A stretch of DNA of 64,000 nucleotides, from NCBI GenBank assembly GCA_018668255.1, contig JABISZ010000051.1, positions 1 to 64,000 on the forward strand, read 5' to 3'. Under the pieces are notes generated by a model. The model saw only the letters and a list, made by a program, of their open reading frames with translations. It was not told the origin of the DNA and did not search any database. The position numbers and the translations under genes are program-made. Origin of the DNA: Pseudomonadota bacterium (GTDB lineage Bacteria > Pseudomonadota > Gammaproteobacteria > Ga0077536). Shown in pieces: positions 51,104 through 59,380 of this stretch. Within the stretch, counting starts at the first letter, position 1. Each line of letters begins with the position of its first letter.

Positions 51104-52519
51104 TTGAAATCAATTTTCCATAACTCATTTAAAGACATGATGAACGATGTGGTCGACTATGGCAGCTGTTGCGAGTGCGGGGCCTGCGTAGTTGCGTGTC
51201 CGCACAATGTCATTGAGTATATTGACGGGAAACCTAAGCAAACGGCGAAGTCCTCAGCCCCGTTTGACTTTTGCGGTGTTAGTGAGGGTGCCGGTTGCGA
51301 TGTGTGCGCGACTGTTTGTCCACGCCTTTGGCCGCGAGAGGAGCATTTAAAAGATGCTGTTTTCGAGGAGGATCGCCCCTTTGAAGATATTTTTGGAGTT
51401 TTTAGAAATATTTTTGTCGCACGAACAAAAAAATCTGAAATTGCTAAAGTTGGGCAAGACGGTGGAGTAGTCACAGGGTTGTTGGCCTGGGCTTTAGAAG
51501 CGAAGCAGATTGATGGGGCTATAGTGTCGACGGTTGGCGAGAACGATAAGCCTTGTTTTCCCTCTCCTAAGGTGGTCACGACCCAGGAAGGAATAAAAAA
51601 TAGCGCGGGCAGTTGGTACACTTATTGTGCTAATGAAACGGTTTTGCCTGAGGTAGTCGAGCGCGACCTAAATAGTGTGGCGTTCGTCGGTGTTCCTTGC
51701 CAAATAACTCCTTTGAGAAAGATGGAGCACATGGATCCGAGCTTTCTTCTCGGCGCAAAAAAGAAACCAAAAATAATTGGAAGACAGCGAGAGTTTTTAC
51801 GAGGATTCTCAAAGAGAATCTCATTTAGTGTCGGTCTCTTTTGCACCGAGGTATTTAGACCAGAATTGATGACAGAACGTATCGAAAAAGGTCTTGGTAT
51901 TCCTTTGACAGAAGTCACCAAATTTAATGTCAAAGGTGAAGTTCTAATTTATAAGAAGGATGGCGATATCGCAAAGATCCCATTAAAAGAGGCAATGGAT
52001 GATTATCAGCGTCCCGAGTGTGCTCATTGTGGAGATTTTTCAGCTGAAATGGCAGATATTGCATGTGGAGGGGTAGGTACCGAGCAAGCAACTATTGTCG
52101 TAATAAGGACGAAGCGTGGAGAGGAAATTTGGAAGGAGTACGAAAAATCGGGGGAAGTTGAAGTCGAATCTATTTCTGATAATAAACGCGCTTGGAACAT
52201 ACTGCTCCGTTTAGCGAGACGTCAGCGTGGTCGGGTTCCGCTAGGTCCAGAACGGTCTGGTACGGCTGCTGGACTCGAACAATATAATAAAAGGAAAGCC
52301 CCGGGAGATATACGTAGCTTTCTTTCTGACGTAGGTAAGGATCCTGAAGCGATAGATGAACTGATGCAGGCGGCCTACGGAGATGATAAAGAACTAGGAG
52401 AGGCAGTCCGATTCATGGCGGGTCGGGCGATTCCGGATGACCCTGGGATCAACGAGGAGGGAAAGAGAAAGCTGCCCCCTCCGCTAGGTGTTGAGATTGG
52501 TGGAGATTCTCCAAAATAG
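51104..52519 (+). CDS. Coenzyme F420 hydrogenase/dehydrogenase beta-subunit (FrhB)-like iron-sulfur flavoprotein
   Basis: A 471-residue protein. The N-terminus has a ferredoxin-type cluster site CCECGACVVACP, and a second Cys group follows in CDVCATVCPR, so one or two 4Fe-4S clusters are likely. VGQDGGVVTGLLAWALEAKQIDGAIVS and VAFVGVPCQITPLRKME are hallmarks of the FrhB family. The C-terminal part has CAHCGDFSAEMADIACGGVGT. FrhB proteins pass electrons between FAD, clusters and F420, though bacterial members may use other partners. The TTG at 51104 with AAGGAG seven bases upstream is a better start than the TTG at 51077. It converges on an LLM oxidoreductase gene. Confidence 0.88.
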   Translation: MKSIFHNSFKDMMNDVVDYGSCCECGACVVACPHNVIEYIDGKPKQTAKSSAPFDFCGVSEGAGCDVCATVCPRLWPREEHLKDAVFEEDRPFEDIFGVFRNIFVARTKKSEIAKVGQDGGVVTGLLAWALEAKQIDGAIVSTVGENDKPCFPSPKVVTTQEGIKNSAGSWYTYCANETVLPEVVERDLNSVAFVGVPCQITPLRKMEHMDPSFLLGAKKKPKIIGRQREFLRGFSKRISFSVGLFCTEVFRPELMTERIEKGLGIPLTEVTKFNVKGEVLIYKKDGDIAKIPLKEAMDDYQRPECAHCGDFSAEMADIACGGVGTEQATIVVIRTKRGEEIWKEYEKSGEVEVESISDNKRAWNILLRLARRQRGRVPLGPERSGTAAGLEQYNKRKAPGDIRSFLSDVGKDPEAIDELMQAAYGDDKELGEAVRFMAGRAIPDDPGINEEGKRKLPPPLGVEIGGDSPK

Positions 52520-52522
52520 AGT

Positions 52523-53581
52523 TCAAAGGTTTAGATAACGAGTCCTATCGAAAGCTTCAAATTCTGCCGGTATTTTTTTAATGTCCTGGATCACTTCTGA
52601 TGGGAGATCTGAAGGCATTTCGTAGCTTTGGCTCGCATGCAAAGTGTCTACAAGTCCCCCAAAGCGGTTGCGGATTTCTGCAGCTATTTGATCATGGGTC
52701 CCTATGGCGGTACAGGCATATAACAGTTCCTCAGGTACTTCTTTGGCTAGTTGGTCCCATTTCCCTTGTTTGGTCAGCAAGTTGAGTTTTGGACCGATAT
52801 CTTCAAAGCCTGAGCACTCGAGCACGGGCCAGTACGCCGGGGTTGAAGCATAGAAACCGATTCGATATCTCACCCATTCAGACATTTTCCTTACTGCCTC
52901 TTCAGTTGGCCCGGTTGCTAGGAAACCGCCTCCTGAAATTTCAAAGCTCTTACGGTGAATGTTGGATTTACAAAACCCACTTTGAAGTCGAGGCAGCACC
53001 ATTTTTTCTATGTACGCTTTTGTGCAGAAAGGGTGAAGCTGGACGCCGTCGGCAACCTCACCTGCCAGAGATAGCATTGATGGACCTACGGCTGCTAATG
53101 TTATCGCAGGTGGTCCTACTTCAGTTTGTTCGGGAATAAAGTTTGGCGGCATCAATGAAAATTTGTAGTGCTCTCCTGAGAAAGCAAGGGCCTCTCCAGT
53201 TTTCCATGTTTTCCAAATGGCTCTTAAAGCCATAACGTATTCCCTAAGTCTTGGCACTGGAGGGCTCCAAGGGACACTAAATCTTTTTTCATTATGTGCT
53301 TTAATTTGAGGGCCAAGACCTACCGTTAGCCGACCAAGAGAGGCATTGTTGATGTCCCAAGCTATTTGAGCTGTCGACATGGGAGATCTTAAAAAAGCGA
53401 TAGCGACTCCAGTCGTAAGTTCTATATTGGTAGAGTTTGTTGCAGCGACAGCAAGTGGAAGGAAAGGGTCATGGCGATTTTCAAATGTGGCAATTCCAGT
53501 GAAGCCTTTGGCTTCTAGTTGTTTTGTCAAGGCAGGGATTTTCCGTAAGTCCCTTTGATCGATACTGGTGAAAATGCGCAT
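52523..53581 (-). CDS. LLM-class oxidoreductase, TIGR03617-like
   Basis: A 352-residue luciferase-like protein similar to the one at 38266: IFTSIDQRDLRKIPALTKQLEAKGFTGIATFE, TGVAIAFLRSPMSTAQIAWDINNASLGRLTVGLGPQI and AGEVADGVQLHPFCTKAYIEK share the same order of conserved blocks. Annotated relatives are called F420-dependent. It converges on the FrhB-like gene with 3 bases between the stops; that neighbour could supply or reoxidise a deazaflavin. Whether this organism makes F420 cannot be seen here. Confidence 0.88.
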   Translation of the reverse strand: MRIFTSIDQRDLRKIPALTKQLEAKGFTGIATFENRHDPFLPLAVAATNSTNIELTTGVAIAFLRSPMSTAQIAWDINNASLGRLTVGLGPQIKAHNEKRFSVPWSPPVPRLREYVMALRAIWKTWKTGEALAFSGEHYKFSLMPPNFIPEQTEVGPPAITLAAVGPSMLSLAGEVADGVQLHPFCTKAYIEKMVLPRLQSGFCKSNIHRKSFEISGGGFLATGPTEEAVRKMSEWVRYRIGFYASTPAYWPVLECSGFEDIGPKLNLLTKQGKWDQLAKEVPEELLYACTAIGTHDQIAAEIRNRFGGLVDTLHASQSYEMPSDLPSEVIQDIKKIPAEFEAFDRTRYLNL

Positions 53582-53678
53582 CTGATGTACTCTCGCAATG
53601 ATTGCACTAATGAGTTTCTTAAATTGCTAATAATATGGCAAGATGATAGAGCAGTAAACAGCACACTAGGAGTGTGAT

Positions 53679-54677
53679 ATGGGGAAAACAAGAAGTTTGA
53701 TTTGTCGGGGGCTTATACCGCTTCTCGCATGGGTCATCCCATGCCATTTCATTATGGCTCATGGTCATGGCGATCCAGCTGATGAGAGAGCCATTTGGGA
53801 GTGGTCGCCAGAGGAGATAAAAAAAGAGGTTACTCGTGTTCGTGCGGGCAGGGATTTGACTCCAGAAAGCTGGCCCGATGATGGGCGGGTGGCAGTTAGT
53901 CTTTCGTTTGATGTAGATACTGAGCCCGTTTGGATGGGATTTCAGGAACAGTCGTCGCCTTCTTACATGTCTCGTGGTGAGTATGGTGCGCGAGCTGGAA
54001 TGCCAAGAGTGATGGCATTACTGAAAAAGCATGATATCCCTGCAACATTTTTCATACCTGCGATGTCTATGGAGCTTCACCCTCAGATTATTCCTATGAT
54101 TAAGAAGAACCCTAGGAACGAATTTGGCTTTCACTCATACGTCCATGAAAATCCAATGCGCCTTCTTCCGTCACAAGAGAGAAGTGTCTATCTTAAGGCG
54201 ATGAAGATCTTTGAGAAGCATGTCGGAAAGAAGCCTGTGGGATTTCGGTCGGCCGCTTGGGATCTGACCGAATCCACTATAGAAATAGTTAAGGAAATGG
54301 GTTTTCTTTATGAAAGCAGCATGATGGCAGATGACAGACCTTATGCGTTAATTTCTAAGGGTGTAGATACCGGGTTAATTGAGTTGCCTGTAGAGTGGAT
54401 TTTGGATGATTGGCCATTATTTCAGATTTCCTGGCCCAGCAGTCACGTGGCACTTCGCAATGCTGAAGATGTCTATTCTATATGGAAAGATGAGTTTGAC
54501 GGTGCTTATGATGAAGGGACTATTTATATTCTCACTATGCACCCCCAAGTGATTGGACATAGATACCGAATTGCGATGTTAGATAGGCTTATTACCTACA
54601 TGAAAAGTAAACCTGGCGTTTGGTTTGCTACTCACGAAGAGATAGCACGACACGTTAAGGCTGCCTCGGAAAAATAA
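53679..54677 (+). CDS. Exported polysaccharide-deacetylase (NodB-like) family protein
   Basis: A 332-residue protein with a signal peptide (LIPLLAWVIPCHFIMAHG) and a NodB-type deacetylase domain. LSFDVDTEP holds the catalytic/metal Asp pair, HDIPATFFIPAMS follows, and HSYVHENP supplies the HxxxH metal ligands. FRSAAWDLTESTIEI and ILTMHPQVIGH complete the fold. The pattern resembles the allantoinase/PuuE-type subgroup as much as true chitin or peptidoglycan deacetylases, so the substrate is uncertain. The next gene starts 1 base after the stop. Confidence 0.88.
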   Translation: MGKTRSLICRGLIPLLAWVIPCHFIMAHGHGDPADERAIWEWSPEEIKKEVTRVRAGRDLTPESWPDDGRVAVSLSFDVDTEPVWMGFQEQSSPSYMSRGEYGARAGMPRVMALLKKHDIPATFFIPAMSMELHPQIIPMIKKNPRNEFGFHSYVHENPMRLLPSQERSVYLKAMKIFEKHVGKKPVGFRSAAWDLTESTIEIVKEMGFLYESSMMADDRPYALISKGVDTGLIELPVEWILDDWPLFQISWPSSHVALRNAEDVYSIWKDEFDGAYDEGTIYILTMHPQVIGHRYRIAMLDRLITYMKSKPGVWFATHEEIARHVKAASEK

Positions 54678-54678
54678 T

Positions 54679-55290
54679 TTGAACACAGTACATCACTATT
54701 TCGACTATAAAAGCCCATATGCCTATTTAGCACAGAAAGCTAATTGGGAGTTAGACGCGCTGCCTGAGGTTCAAGTGTGTTGGGTGCCTTACACACTGAA
54801 GATAGAAAAATATTTAGGTCGCGCCGAGCTGGGGAATGATGGCGCAGATATAGTGGAGGAAAGAAATGATCATCAGTGGAGGCGAGTTCGATATTCATAT
54901 ATGGACTGTCGTCGTGAAGCTAATAGAAGAGGGCTGACGATCTTGGGTCCAAAAAAAATATTTAATAGCTCCTTGGCACACATTGCTTTTCTCTACGTAT
55001 CTAAAAGCGAGGATCCCCGTCGTTATCATGATGCTATATTTGAGAGGTTTTGGAGACGTGAGTTTAATCTTGAGAGTTATAAAGAAATAACTGGCCTGAT
55101 GAAGGAACTTGGATATGATGCTCGAGAATTTTCTGCCTACTACAAAGATCTTGGATTGAAGGAATATCAAGCTATACAAGCTGAAGCCGAAGATTCAGGT
55201 GTCTTTGGTGTTCCGTCGTGGCGACATAACGGAGAGCTTTATTGGGGCTTGGAAAGGCTTAGTTTATTAAAAGAGAATTTGAAGGAGTAG
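54679..55290 (+). CDS. DsbA/2-hydroxychromene-2-carboxylate isomerase-like (GST kappa-type) protein
   Basis: A 203-residue thioredoxin-fold protein. VHHYFDYKSPYAYLAQKANWEL is the typical N-terminus of the HCCA isomerase/kappa-GST group, with Ser in place of the DsbA Cys. The end DSGVFGVPSWRHNGELYWGLERL contains the cis-Pro turn GVPS. The family includes isomerases of aromatic degradation and glutathione-linked enzymes. The start is TTG, one base after the previous stop; a coupled start is likely. Role unknown. Confidence 0.88.
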   Translation: MNTVHHYFDYKSPYAYLAQKANWELDALPEVQVCWVPYTLKIEKYLGRAELGNDGADIVEERNDHQWRRVRYSYMDCRREANRRGLTILGPKKIFNSSLAHIAFLYVSKSEDPRRYHDAIFERFWRREFNLESYKEITGLMKELGYDAREFSAYYKDLGLKEYQAIQAEAEDSGVFGVPSWRHNGELYWGLERLSLLKENLKE

Positions 55291-55339
55291 ACGAATTAAA
55301 TTTGCAACGCTATGCGAGACGAAGACCCTATTCCGTGTT

Positions 55340-55498
55340 ATGTTGCTGTTCTTGATGCTGGGTCCGATAGCTGGCTGTGCAGGGGCGATTGTGGAGCAGA
55401 CTAGCGATGTTGTGATTGCAGTCGCTAAGATCCCTTTTAAGGTAGGCGAAGCCATTGTTGACCTCGTTGTCGGGGCAGATGACGAAGAGGATAAATGA
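55340..55498 (+). CDS. Small lipoprotein (NF038104-like)
   Basis: A short frame of 52 codons from the ATG at 55340: MLLFLMLGPIAGC-AGAIVEQTSDV, then KIPFKVGEAIVDLVVGADDEEDK. IAGC followed by Ala is a lipobox, so the Cys would be lipidated. The same frame is open upstream and contains an ATT at 55295 with GGAG before it, giving a more normal basic N-terminus (KFATLCETKTLFRV); a non-standard start or a short start at 55340 are both possible. Small lipoproteins with the PxKVG-VDL pattern are common in gammaproteobacteria but uncharacterised. Confidence 0.6.
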   Translation: MLLFLMLGPIAGCAGAIVEQTSDVVIAVAKIPFKVGEAIVDLVVGADDEEDK

Positions 55499-55568
55499 CC
55501 TAACGTCATACAGCGAAGATATCGGGAACATTTTTTCAAGTATTTTTTTTAACTTTGAAGCACTAATT

Positions 55569-56249
55569 ATGACTCATATGTTTAGTAATGCCGACCATTT
55601 AGATTGCCTAGCTCCGACCTCTATTGTAGATAGTACGCATCCAGATGTTGTCGCTTTTGCGAGATCACACAGTACTGGTACTACTTTCCTGTCAAAAGCA
55701 GTGTCACTTTATTACGCGGTTAGAGATGAAATCCGGTACGACGCTTATGACCTTGATTTAACGGCTCGTGGACTAAGTGCAAGTCGGGCAATTGAGACTA
55801 GAGGTGGCTGGTGCGTTAGTAAAGCTGTCCTTTTAGCCGCGTGTTGTAGGGCATTAGATATCCCCGCCGCTTTGGGCTACGCTGATGTAAAGAACCATTT
55901 GTCGACAGAGCGACTTCGACAAGCTATGGGTACAGACATTTTCTACTGGCACGGTTATACCGCAATTTGGTTAAATGATGTTTGGGTGAAAGCGACCCCA
56001 GCATTCAATGTCGAATTATGCGAAAAATTTAGGATACGTCCATTAGAGTTTGATGGCACAAGCGACTCTATTTATCACTCGCTGGATATGGATGGTCGTC
56101 AACATATGGAGTATCTCAAATACAAAGGAGAGTACTCGGACGTCCCTATTGAAAAAATAGTTGAAGACTTCAAGGAGCTATACCCTAACTTTAGAGATTT
56201 GAAAGATAAAGACTTTGACCAAGAGGTTGACGACGAAGTATCGCTCTAG
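55569..56249 (+). CDS. Transglutaminase-like domain protein
   Basis: A 226-residue protein of the transglutaminase-like superfamily. TRGGWCVSKAVLLAACCRAL holds the catalytic Cys, YWHGYTAIWLND the His and VKATPAFN the region of the Asp. Bacterial members are usually peptidases or amidases with papain-like chemistry. I prefer the ATG at 55569 (MTHMFSNADHLDCL) because upstream codons overlap the small lipoprotein gene and look non-coding. No signal peptide is seen. It converges with the binding-protein gene, 18 bases away. Confidence 0.85.
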   Translation: MTHMFSNADHLDCLAPTSIVDSTHPDVVAFARSHSTGTTFLSKAVSLYYAVRDEIRYDAYDLDLTARGLSASRAIETRGGWCVSKAVLLAACCRALDIPAALGYADVKNHLSTERLRQAMGTDIFYWHGYTAIWLNDVWVKATPAFNVELCEKFRIRPLEFDGTSDSIYHSLDMDGRQHMEYLKYKGEYSDVPIEKIVEDFKELYPNFRDLKDKDFDQEVDDEVSL

Positions 56250-56267
56250 GAATCAAGTTTTTTCTGC

Positions 56268-57074
56268 TTAAAACTTGTTTGCATTAGGGTAGAAAAGTTG
56301 CTGCCCATTTAGCTTGAATTTAGCTATCGCAGATTGACCTTCTGAGCTAAGGAGCCACCCCATGAAATTTTTGGCGTCCGTTGTATTTACATGAGGGTGT
56401 ATTTTATCGTTGACTAAAATTAGGCTGTATTGGTTTGATAGAGCTTGGTCTTCCTGGTAGAGCACTTTACAGCTCCCTTTGTTCTTGTAGGAAATCCAAG
56501 TTGCGCTGTCTACAAGAGTATAACCATCTAGTTCTATCGTCATTCCTAGCGTTCTACCCATACCACTTCCTACTTCCAAATACCAAGAGGCCGTTGGATT
56601 TATCGCAATGGATTTCCAAAGCTGTAATTCTTTTTTATGAGTTCCACTCATGTCACCCCGAGAAATCCATTTCGACTCGGAACTCGCAATTTTCATGAAT
56701 GCCTCAGCGGCCGAAGATGCTGATTGTATGCCTGCTGGATCATGGCTCGGCCCCACCACAAAGAATTGGTTATACATAAGTGGTCTTCGAGCAATGCCAT
56801 AGCCATTTTTTATGAAGATTTCTTCTGCAGACTTAGCATGTACCATCACTACATCCGCATCGCCATTCGCAGCATTTTTGAGAGCTTGCCCGGTCCCAAC
56901 CGCGACAACTTTGACCTCTATGCCCGTCTTAGCTTGATATATAGGTACGATGTAGTTAAACAAGCCAGAATTTTGGGTGGATGTTGTCGACTGTACAAGA
57001 ATTGAATTGGATGCAATTAGACTGAAACTCGCGGAAAAAATCAGAACAGAGCACAGGAAGAGTGGTTTATGCAT
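56268..57074 (-). CDS. Tungstate/molybdate-type ABC substrate-binding protein (TupA-like)
   Basis: A 269-residue periplasmic binding protein. A signal peptide (FLCSVLIFSASFSLIAS) precedes ILVQSTTSTQNSGLFNYIVPIYQAKTGIEVKVVAVGTGQALKNAANGDADVVMVHAKSAEE, split here as the TupA/PstS-like start with TTSTxxSGL and VGTGQAL. SRGDMSGTHKKELQLW and DSATWISYKNKG follow. The fold and segments match TupA proteins that bind tungstate with high affinity. No permease or ATPase genes follow; the gene is behind a porin gene with 12 bases between, so both may share a transcript. Confidence 0.85.
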   Translation of the reverse strand: MHKPLFLCSVLIFSASFSLIASNSILVQSTTSTQNSGLFNYIVPIYQAKTGIEVKVVAVGTGQALKNAANGDADVVMVHAKSAEEIFIKNGYGIARRPLMYNQFFVVGPSHDPAGIQSASSAAEAFMKIASSESKWISRGDMSGTHKKELQLWKSIAINPTASWYLEVGSGMGRTLGMTIELDGYTLVDSATWISYKNKGSCKVLYQEDQALSNQYSLILVNDKIHPHVNTTDAKNFMGWLLSSEGQSAIAKFKLNGQQLFYPNANKF

Positions 57075-57086
57075 CATGAAACCCTT

Positions 57087-58469
57087 TTAAAAGCTAAAAC
57101 TTAATTGCAGGTAATTATAAAAAATATCTTTTTTATAAGCTTTATTCCCTGTATCACGGGCATACTTTCCGGATCTGATATACGCAGTTCCGATCTCCAG
57201 TAGAGAGTTATTCGCTGCTAACTCCCATCTCAACCTTGCCTCAATTTGTTGGCCTAAGAATGAGGAAGCAGTACCTGTTGGGTCTGATATTTTGGCAGCA
57301 ACCCAACTATCACCGTTATTAGCACGCCAAAACCCTCTGTAACCGATCATAAGTTGAGATTGGTTGTTGGGCAGCATAGAGACTCGAATTCCAGGGCTGC
57401 TAATATTACTTCTATTGAAGGCACCAAAAATACCCACAGGACCATATTCGAAACGGCGAGCACCATAGAGGCTATCAAAACGCCCGTTTTTCTCGTCTAG
57501 GGAGGAGTTGTCTCCGCTAGCATAGTCGTATTCTAACGCAGACCGGATTTTCTGTTTTGACTTCCCAGTGTATCCGATTTCTACATGCTGGAAATGCGCG
57601 AAATGGTCTAGATTCTTCTTACTAGCTTTGGATGACCTTACCTCGCCAACTTGAAAAATAGATTCGATCAGATAATCAATAGCACCCACTTTTTTTGGGA
57701 AAGAAAATCGAAATCCAGATGTTACGATCTTCCGATTCAAAGTGCTGGTGTCCGTCGTATCCTCCTCGTCTAAACCAAGAATGTAGATTTCACCTTTATG
57801 ACCTAAAGGTAACCGATCAGAGCTGTAATTTACTCCCCAAAATGTCGTCGCACCAGTTTCTTTGTCGAATTTAATTGAGTTTTTTCTCAGTTCTAAAATA
57901 GAGTCTGGTGATCGATTAATTGGCATCGTGTAAAAAAAATGCAGTTGATCACCCGTATTTTTCTTCCATTTCCATTCGACACCTGTAAAAGAGTTGACCG
58001 TGTTTCTAAATTTGGTACGCGCGACGAGCCGTCCGCTCCCCATATCTAAAGTGAACCGACCAACGTTGAGAGTTGATTTGTCACCATCTTTAAAAAGATT
58101 TTTCTGCTTAGCTGAAATATAACCTTGAATGAGCTCTAATGGATTGACATGGGTTGTCGACATCGGTGTTCCGTCGTCATCTAAATATGCTCGTGAGTCT
58201 CCAATTTCGATAGCAACTTCAAAGGGCTCCAAGTCAACACTCGCGAACAAGGTCGTTTTTTGAACTAATATCTGGTCACTACCACCGAGAGTACTGCGAT
58301 ATTGATGGCTCAGGGTTTCGTACCGCGTACGATGAGTTCCCTGCAATGTAAGCCTGTCGGGTAACTTTAATGCATTTGCCAGTTTAAATGGACCGCTAGA
58401 TAGGCAGTAACCAGAGAATGAGAAAGAAGACAATAATCCTATCAAGAGTAGTTTGGTGTATGCTCGCAT
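57087..58469 (-). CDS. Alginate-export-family-like outer-membrane porin
   Basis: A 460-residue exported beta-barrel. Residues 1-24 form a signal peptide (LLLIGLLSSFSFSGYC), and the last residue is Phe in LQLSFSF, as in outer-membrane proteins. TLQGTHRTRYETLSHQYR, NVGRFTLDMGSGRLVARTKFRN and SGFRFSFPKKVGAIDYLIESIFQVGE are amphipathic strands of the AlgE-type family. It would let anions or small solutes cross the outer membrane. It is the first gene before the TupA-like gene and divergent from yqeC; a nested inverted repeat lies in the shared promoter region. Confidence 0.85.
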   Translation of the reverse strand: MRAYTKLLLIGLLSSFSFSGYCLSSGPFKLANALKLPDRLTLQGTHRTRYETLSHQYRSTLGGSDQILVQKTTLFASVDLEPFEVAIEIGDSRAYLDDDGTPMSTTHVNPLELIQGYISAKQKNLFKDGDKSTLNVGRFTLDMGSGRLVARTKFRNTVNSFTGVEWKWKKNTGDQLHFFYTMPINRSPDSILELRKNSIKFDKETGATTFWGVNYSSDRLPLGHKGEIYILGLDEEDTTDTSTLNRKIVTSGFRFSFPKKVGAIDYLIESIFQVGEVRSSKASKKNLDHFAHFQHVEIGYTGKSKQKIRSALEYDYASGDNSSLDEKNGRFDSLYGARRFEYGPVGIFGAFNRSNISSPGIRVSMLPNNQSQLMIGYRGFWRANNGDSWVAAKISDPTGTASSFLGQQIEARLRWELAANNSLLEIGTAYIRSGKYARDTGNKAYKKDIFYNYLQLSFSF

Positions 58470-58488
58470 TGGATAAAGTCATCGCCTT

Positions 58489-58545
58489 AAAATGTGGTGC
58501 TAAAATACACTATATTAACATTTTAGCAGTTAATACCCACATTTT
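58489..58545. promoter_or_regulatory. Nested inverted repeat in the porin/yqeC divergent promoter region
   Basis: Outer arms AAAATGTGG (58489-58497) and CCACATTTT (58537-58545) are exact inverse complements, and so are inner arms GCTAAAAT (58499-58506) and ATTTTAGC (58520-58527). The whole 57-base element ends 20 bases before the porin ATG. It could be an operator or, read on the minus strand, a structured leader of the porin-TupA transcript. Confidence 0.5.
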
Positions 58546-58625
58546 TTATAAGTTATGCACAAAATTATTAATTTATTAACAAGCTTATCAACTTTCCAAA
58601 CTGAAAACACCAAAGGTTTGACTAA

Positions 58626-59372
58626 ATGACAACAGAAAATGGTAATTTAATTCAGGCGTTATCAGCGAGAGAGGGTGACGTCATTTGCTTCGTAGGAGCG
58701 GGTGGTAAGAAAACGACGCTGTACGCTGCCTCTGGTCAATACCGGGGGCGTGTTGCCATTACTTCTACTTCTCACATGTTCCAATATGATGATAGATTTG
58801 TGAATAGAGTTATTGAGGACTATAGCGGTACTTGGGTTGATGATCAGAGCAGGGTGGTTGCATTTTCTGGGAAAACAGAGACGCCTAATCGTGTCGGGGG
58901 CCTTACGGCTGATCGTATCAAAGGTATTTGGGAGAGTCGAAAGTTCGGTTTGATTCTTATTAAGGCCGATGGTGCTCGTTCTCGCTTGGTGAAAGCCCCC
59001 GCAGCATACGAACCTCTTATCCCTGCGTTTACGAATATTGTGGTCCCAATCGCCTCCGCACAAATACTTGGACAGCATTTGGCAACGAGTATCGCCCACA
59101 GGCCTGAGCTCCTCTCTAATATTATGGGTATCGACATAGGGGACAGGATACTACCAGTGCATTTAGCTCAATTGCTTAGCTCTGAGATGGGCAGTCTAAA
59201 AAATGCTGGAAATGCGCGCGTCTGCCCAATACTGAACATGGTCGATAATTCTGACACACTCACACTTGCCATAGAAACGGCTCGGATTGCACTCACGCTC
59301 ACCAAGCGATTCGACCAAATAATTCTGGCAGAGATGAGGCACTCTCGTATTGTTGAAATTATCTCTAGATAA
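58626..59372 (+). CDS. yqeC: YqeC family protein (selenium-dependent molybdenum hydroxylase accessory factor)
   Basis: The 248-residue protein has the family start GDVICFVGAGGKKTTLYA (P-loop-like, about 24-31), then VAITSTSHMFQYD, LILIKADGARSRLVKAPAAYEPLIP and the central TNIVVPIASAQILGQHL, the pattern annotated as YqeC. YqeC genes co-occur with selD and selenium-dependent molybdenum hydroxylases and are thought to help make their labile-selenium cofactor. Here it is divergent from a tungstate/molybdate-type binding protein operon and shares the genome with selD at 1147. AAAGG lies upstream of the ATG. Confidence 0.85.
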   Translation: MTTENGNLIQALSAREGDVICFVGAGGKKTTLYAASGQYRGRVAITSTSHMFQYDDRFVNRVIEDYSGTWVDDQSRVVAFSGKTETPNRVGGLTADRIKGIWESRKFGLILIKADGARSRLVKAPAAYEPLIPAFTNIVVPIASAQILGQHLATSIAHRPELLSNIMGIDIGDRILPVHLAQLLSSEMGSLKNAGNARVCPILNMVDNSDTLTLAIETARIALTLTKRFDQIILAEMRHSRIVEIISR

Positions 59373-59380
59373 AGCGGGGA

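Noticed and set aside
51157-51621. 154-codon open frame opposite the FrhB-like gene
   Set aside because: It is antisense to conserved cluster-binding and FrhB motifs and has low-complexity Ser/Pro-rich translation.
58553-58561. DnaA-box-like TTATGCACA in an AT-rich region (possible origin)
   Set aside because: It is a single imperfect box with no cluster, and no dnaA/dnaN/gidA neighbourhood.
58662-59099. 145-codon open frame opposite yqeC
   Set aside because: It is antisense to a conserved gene and lacks domain features.
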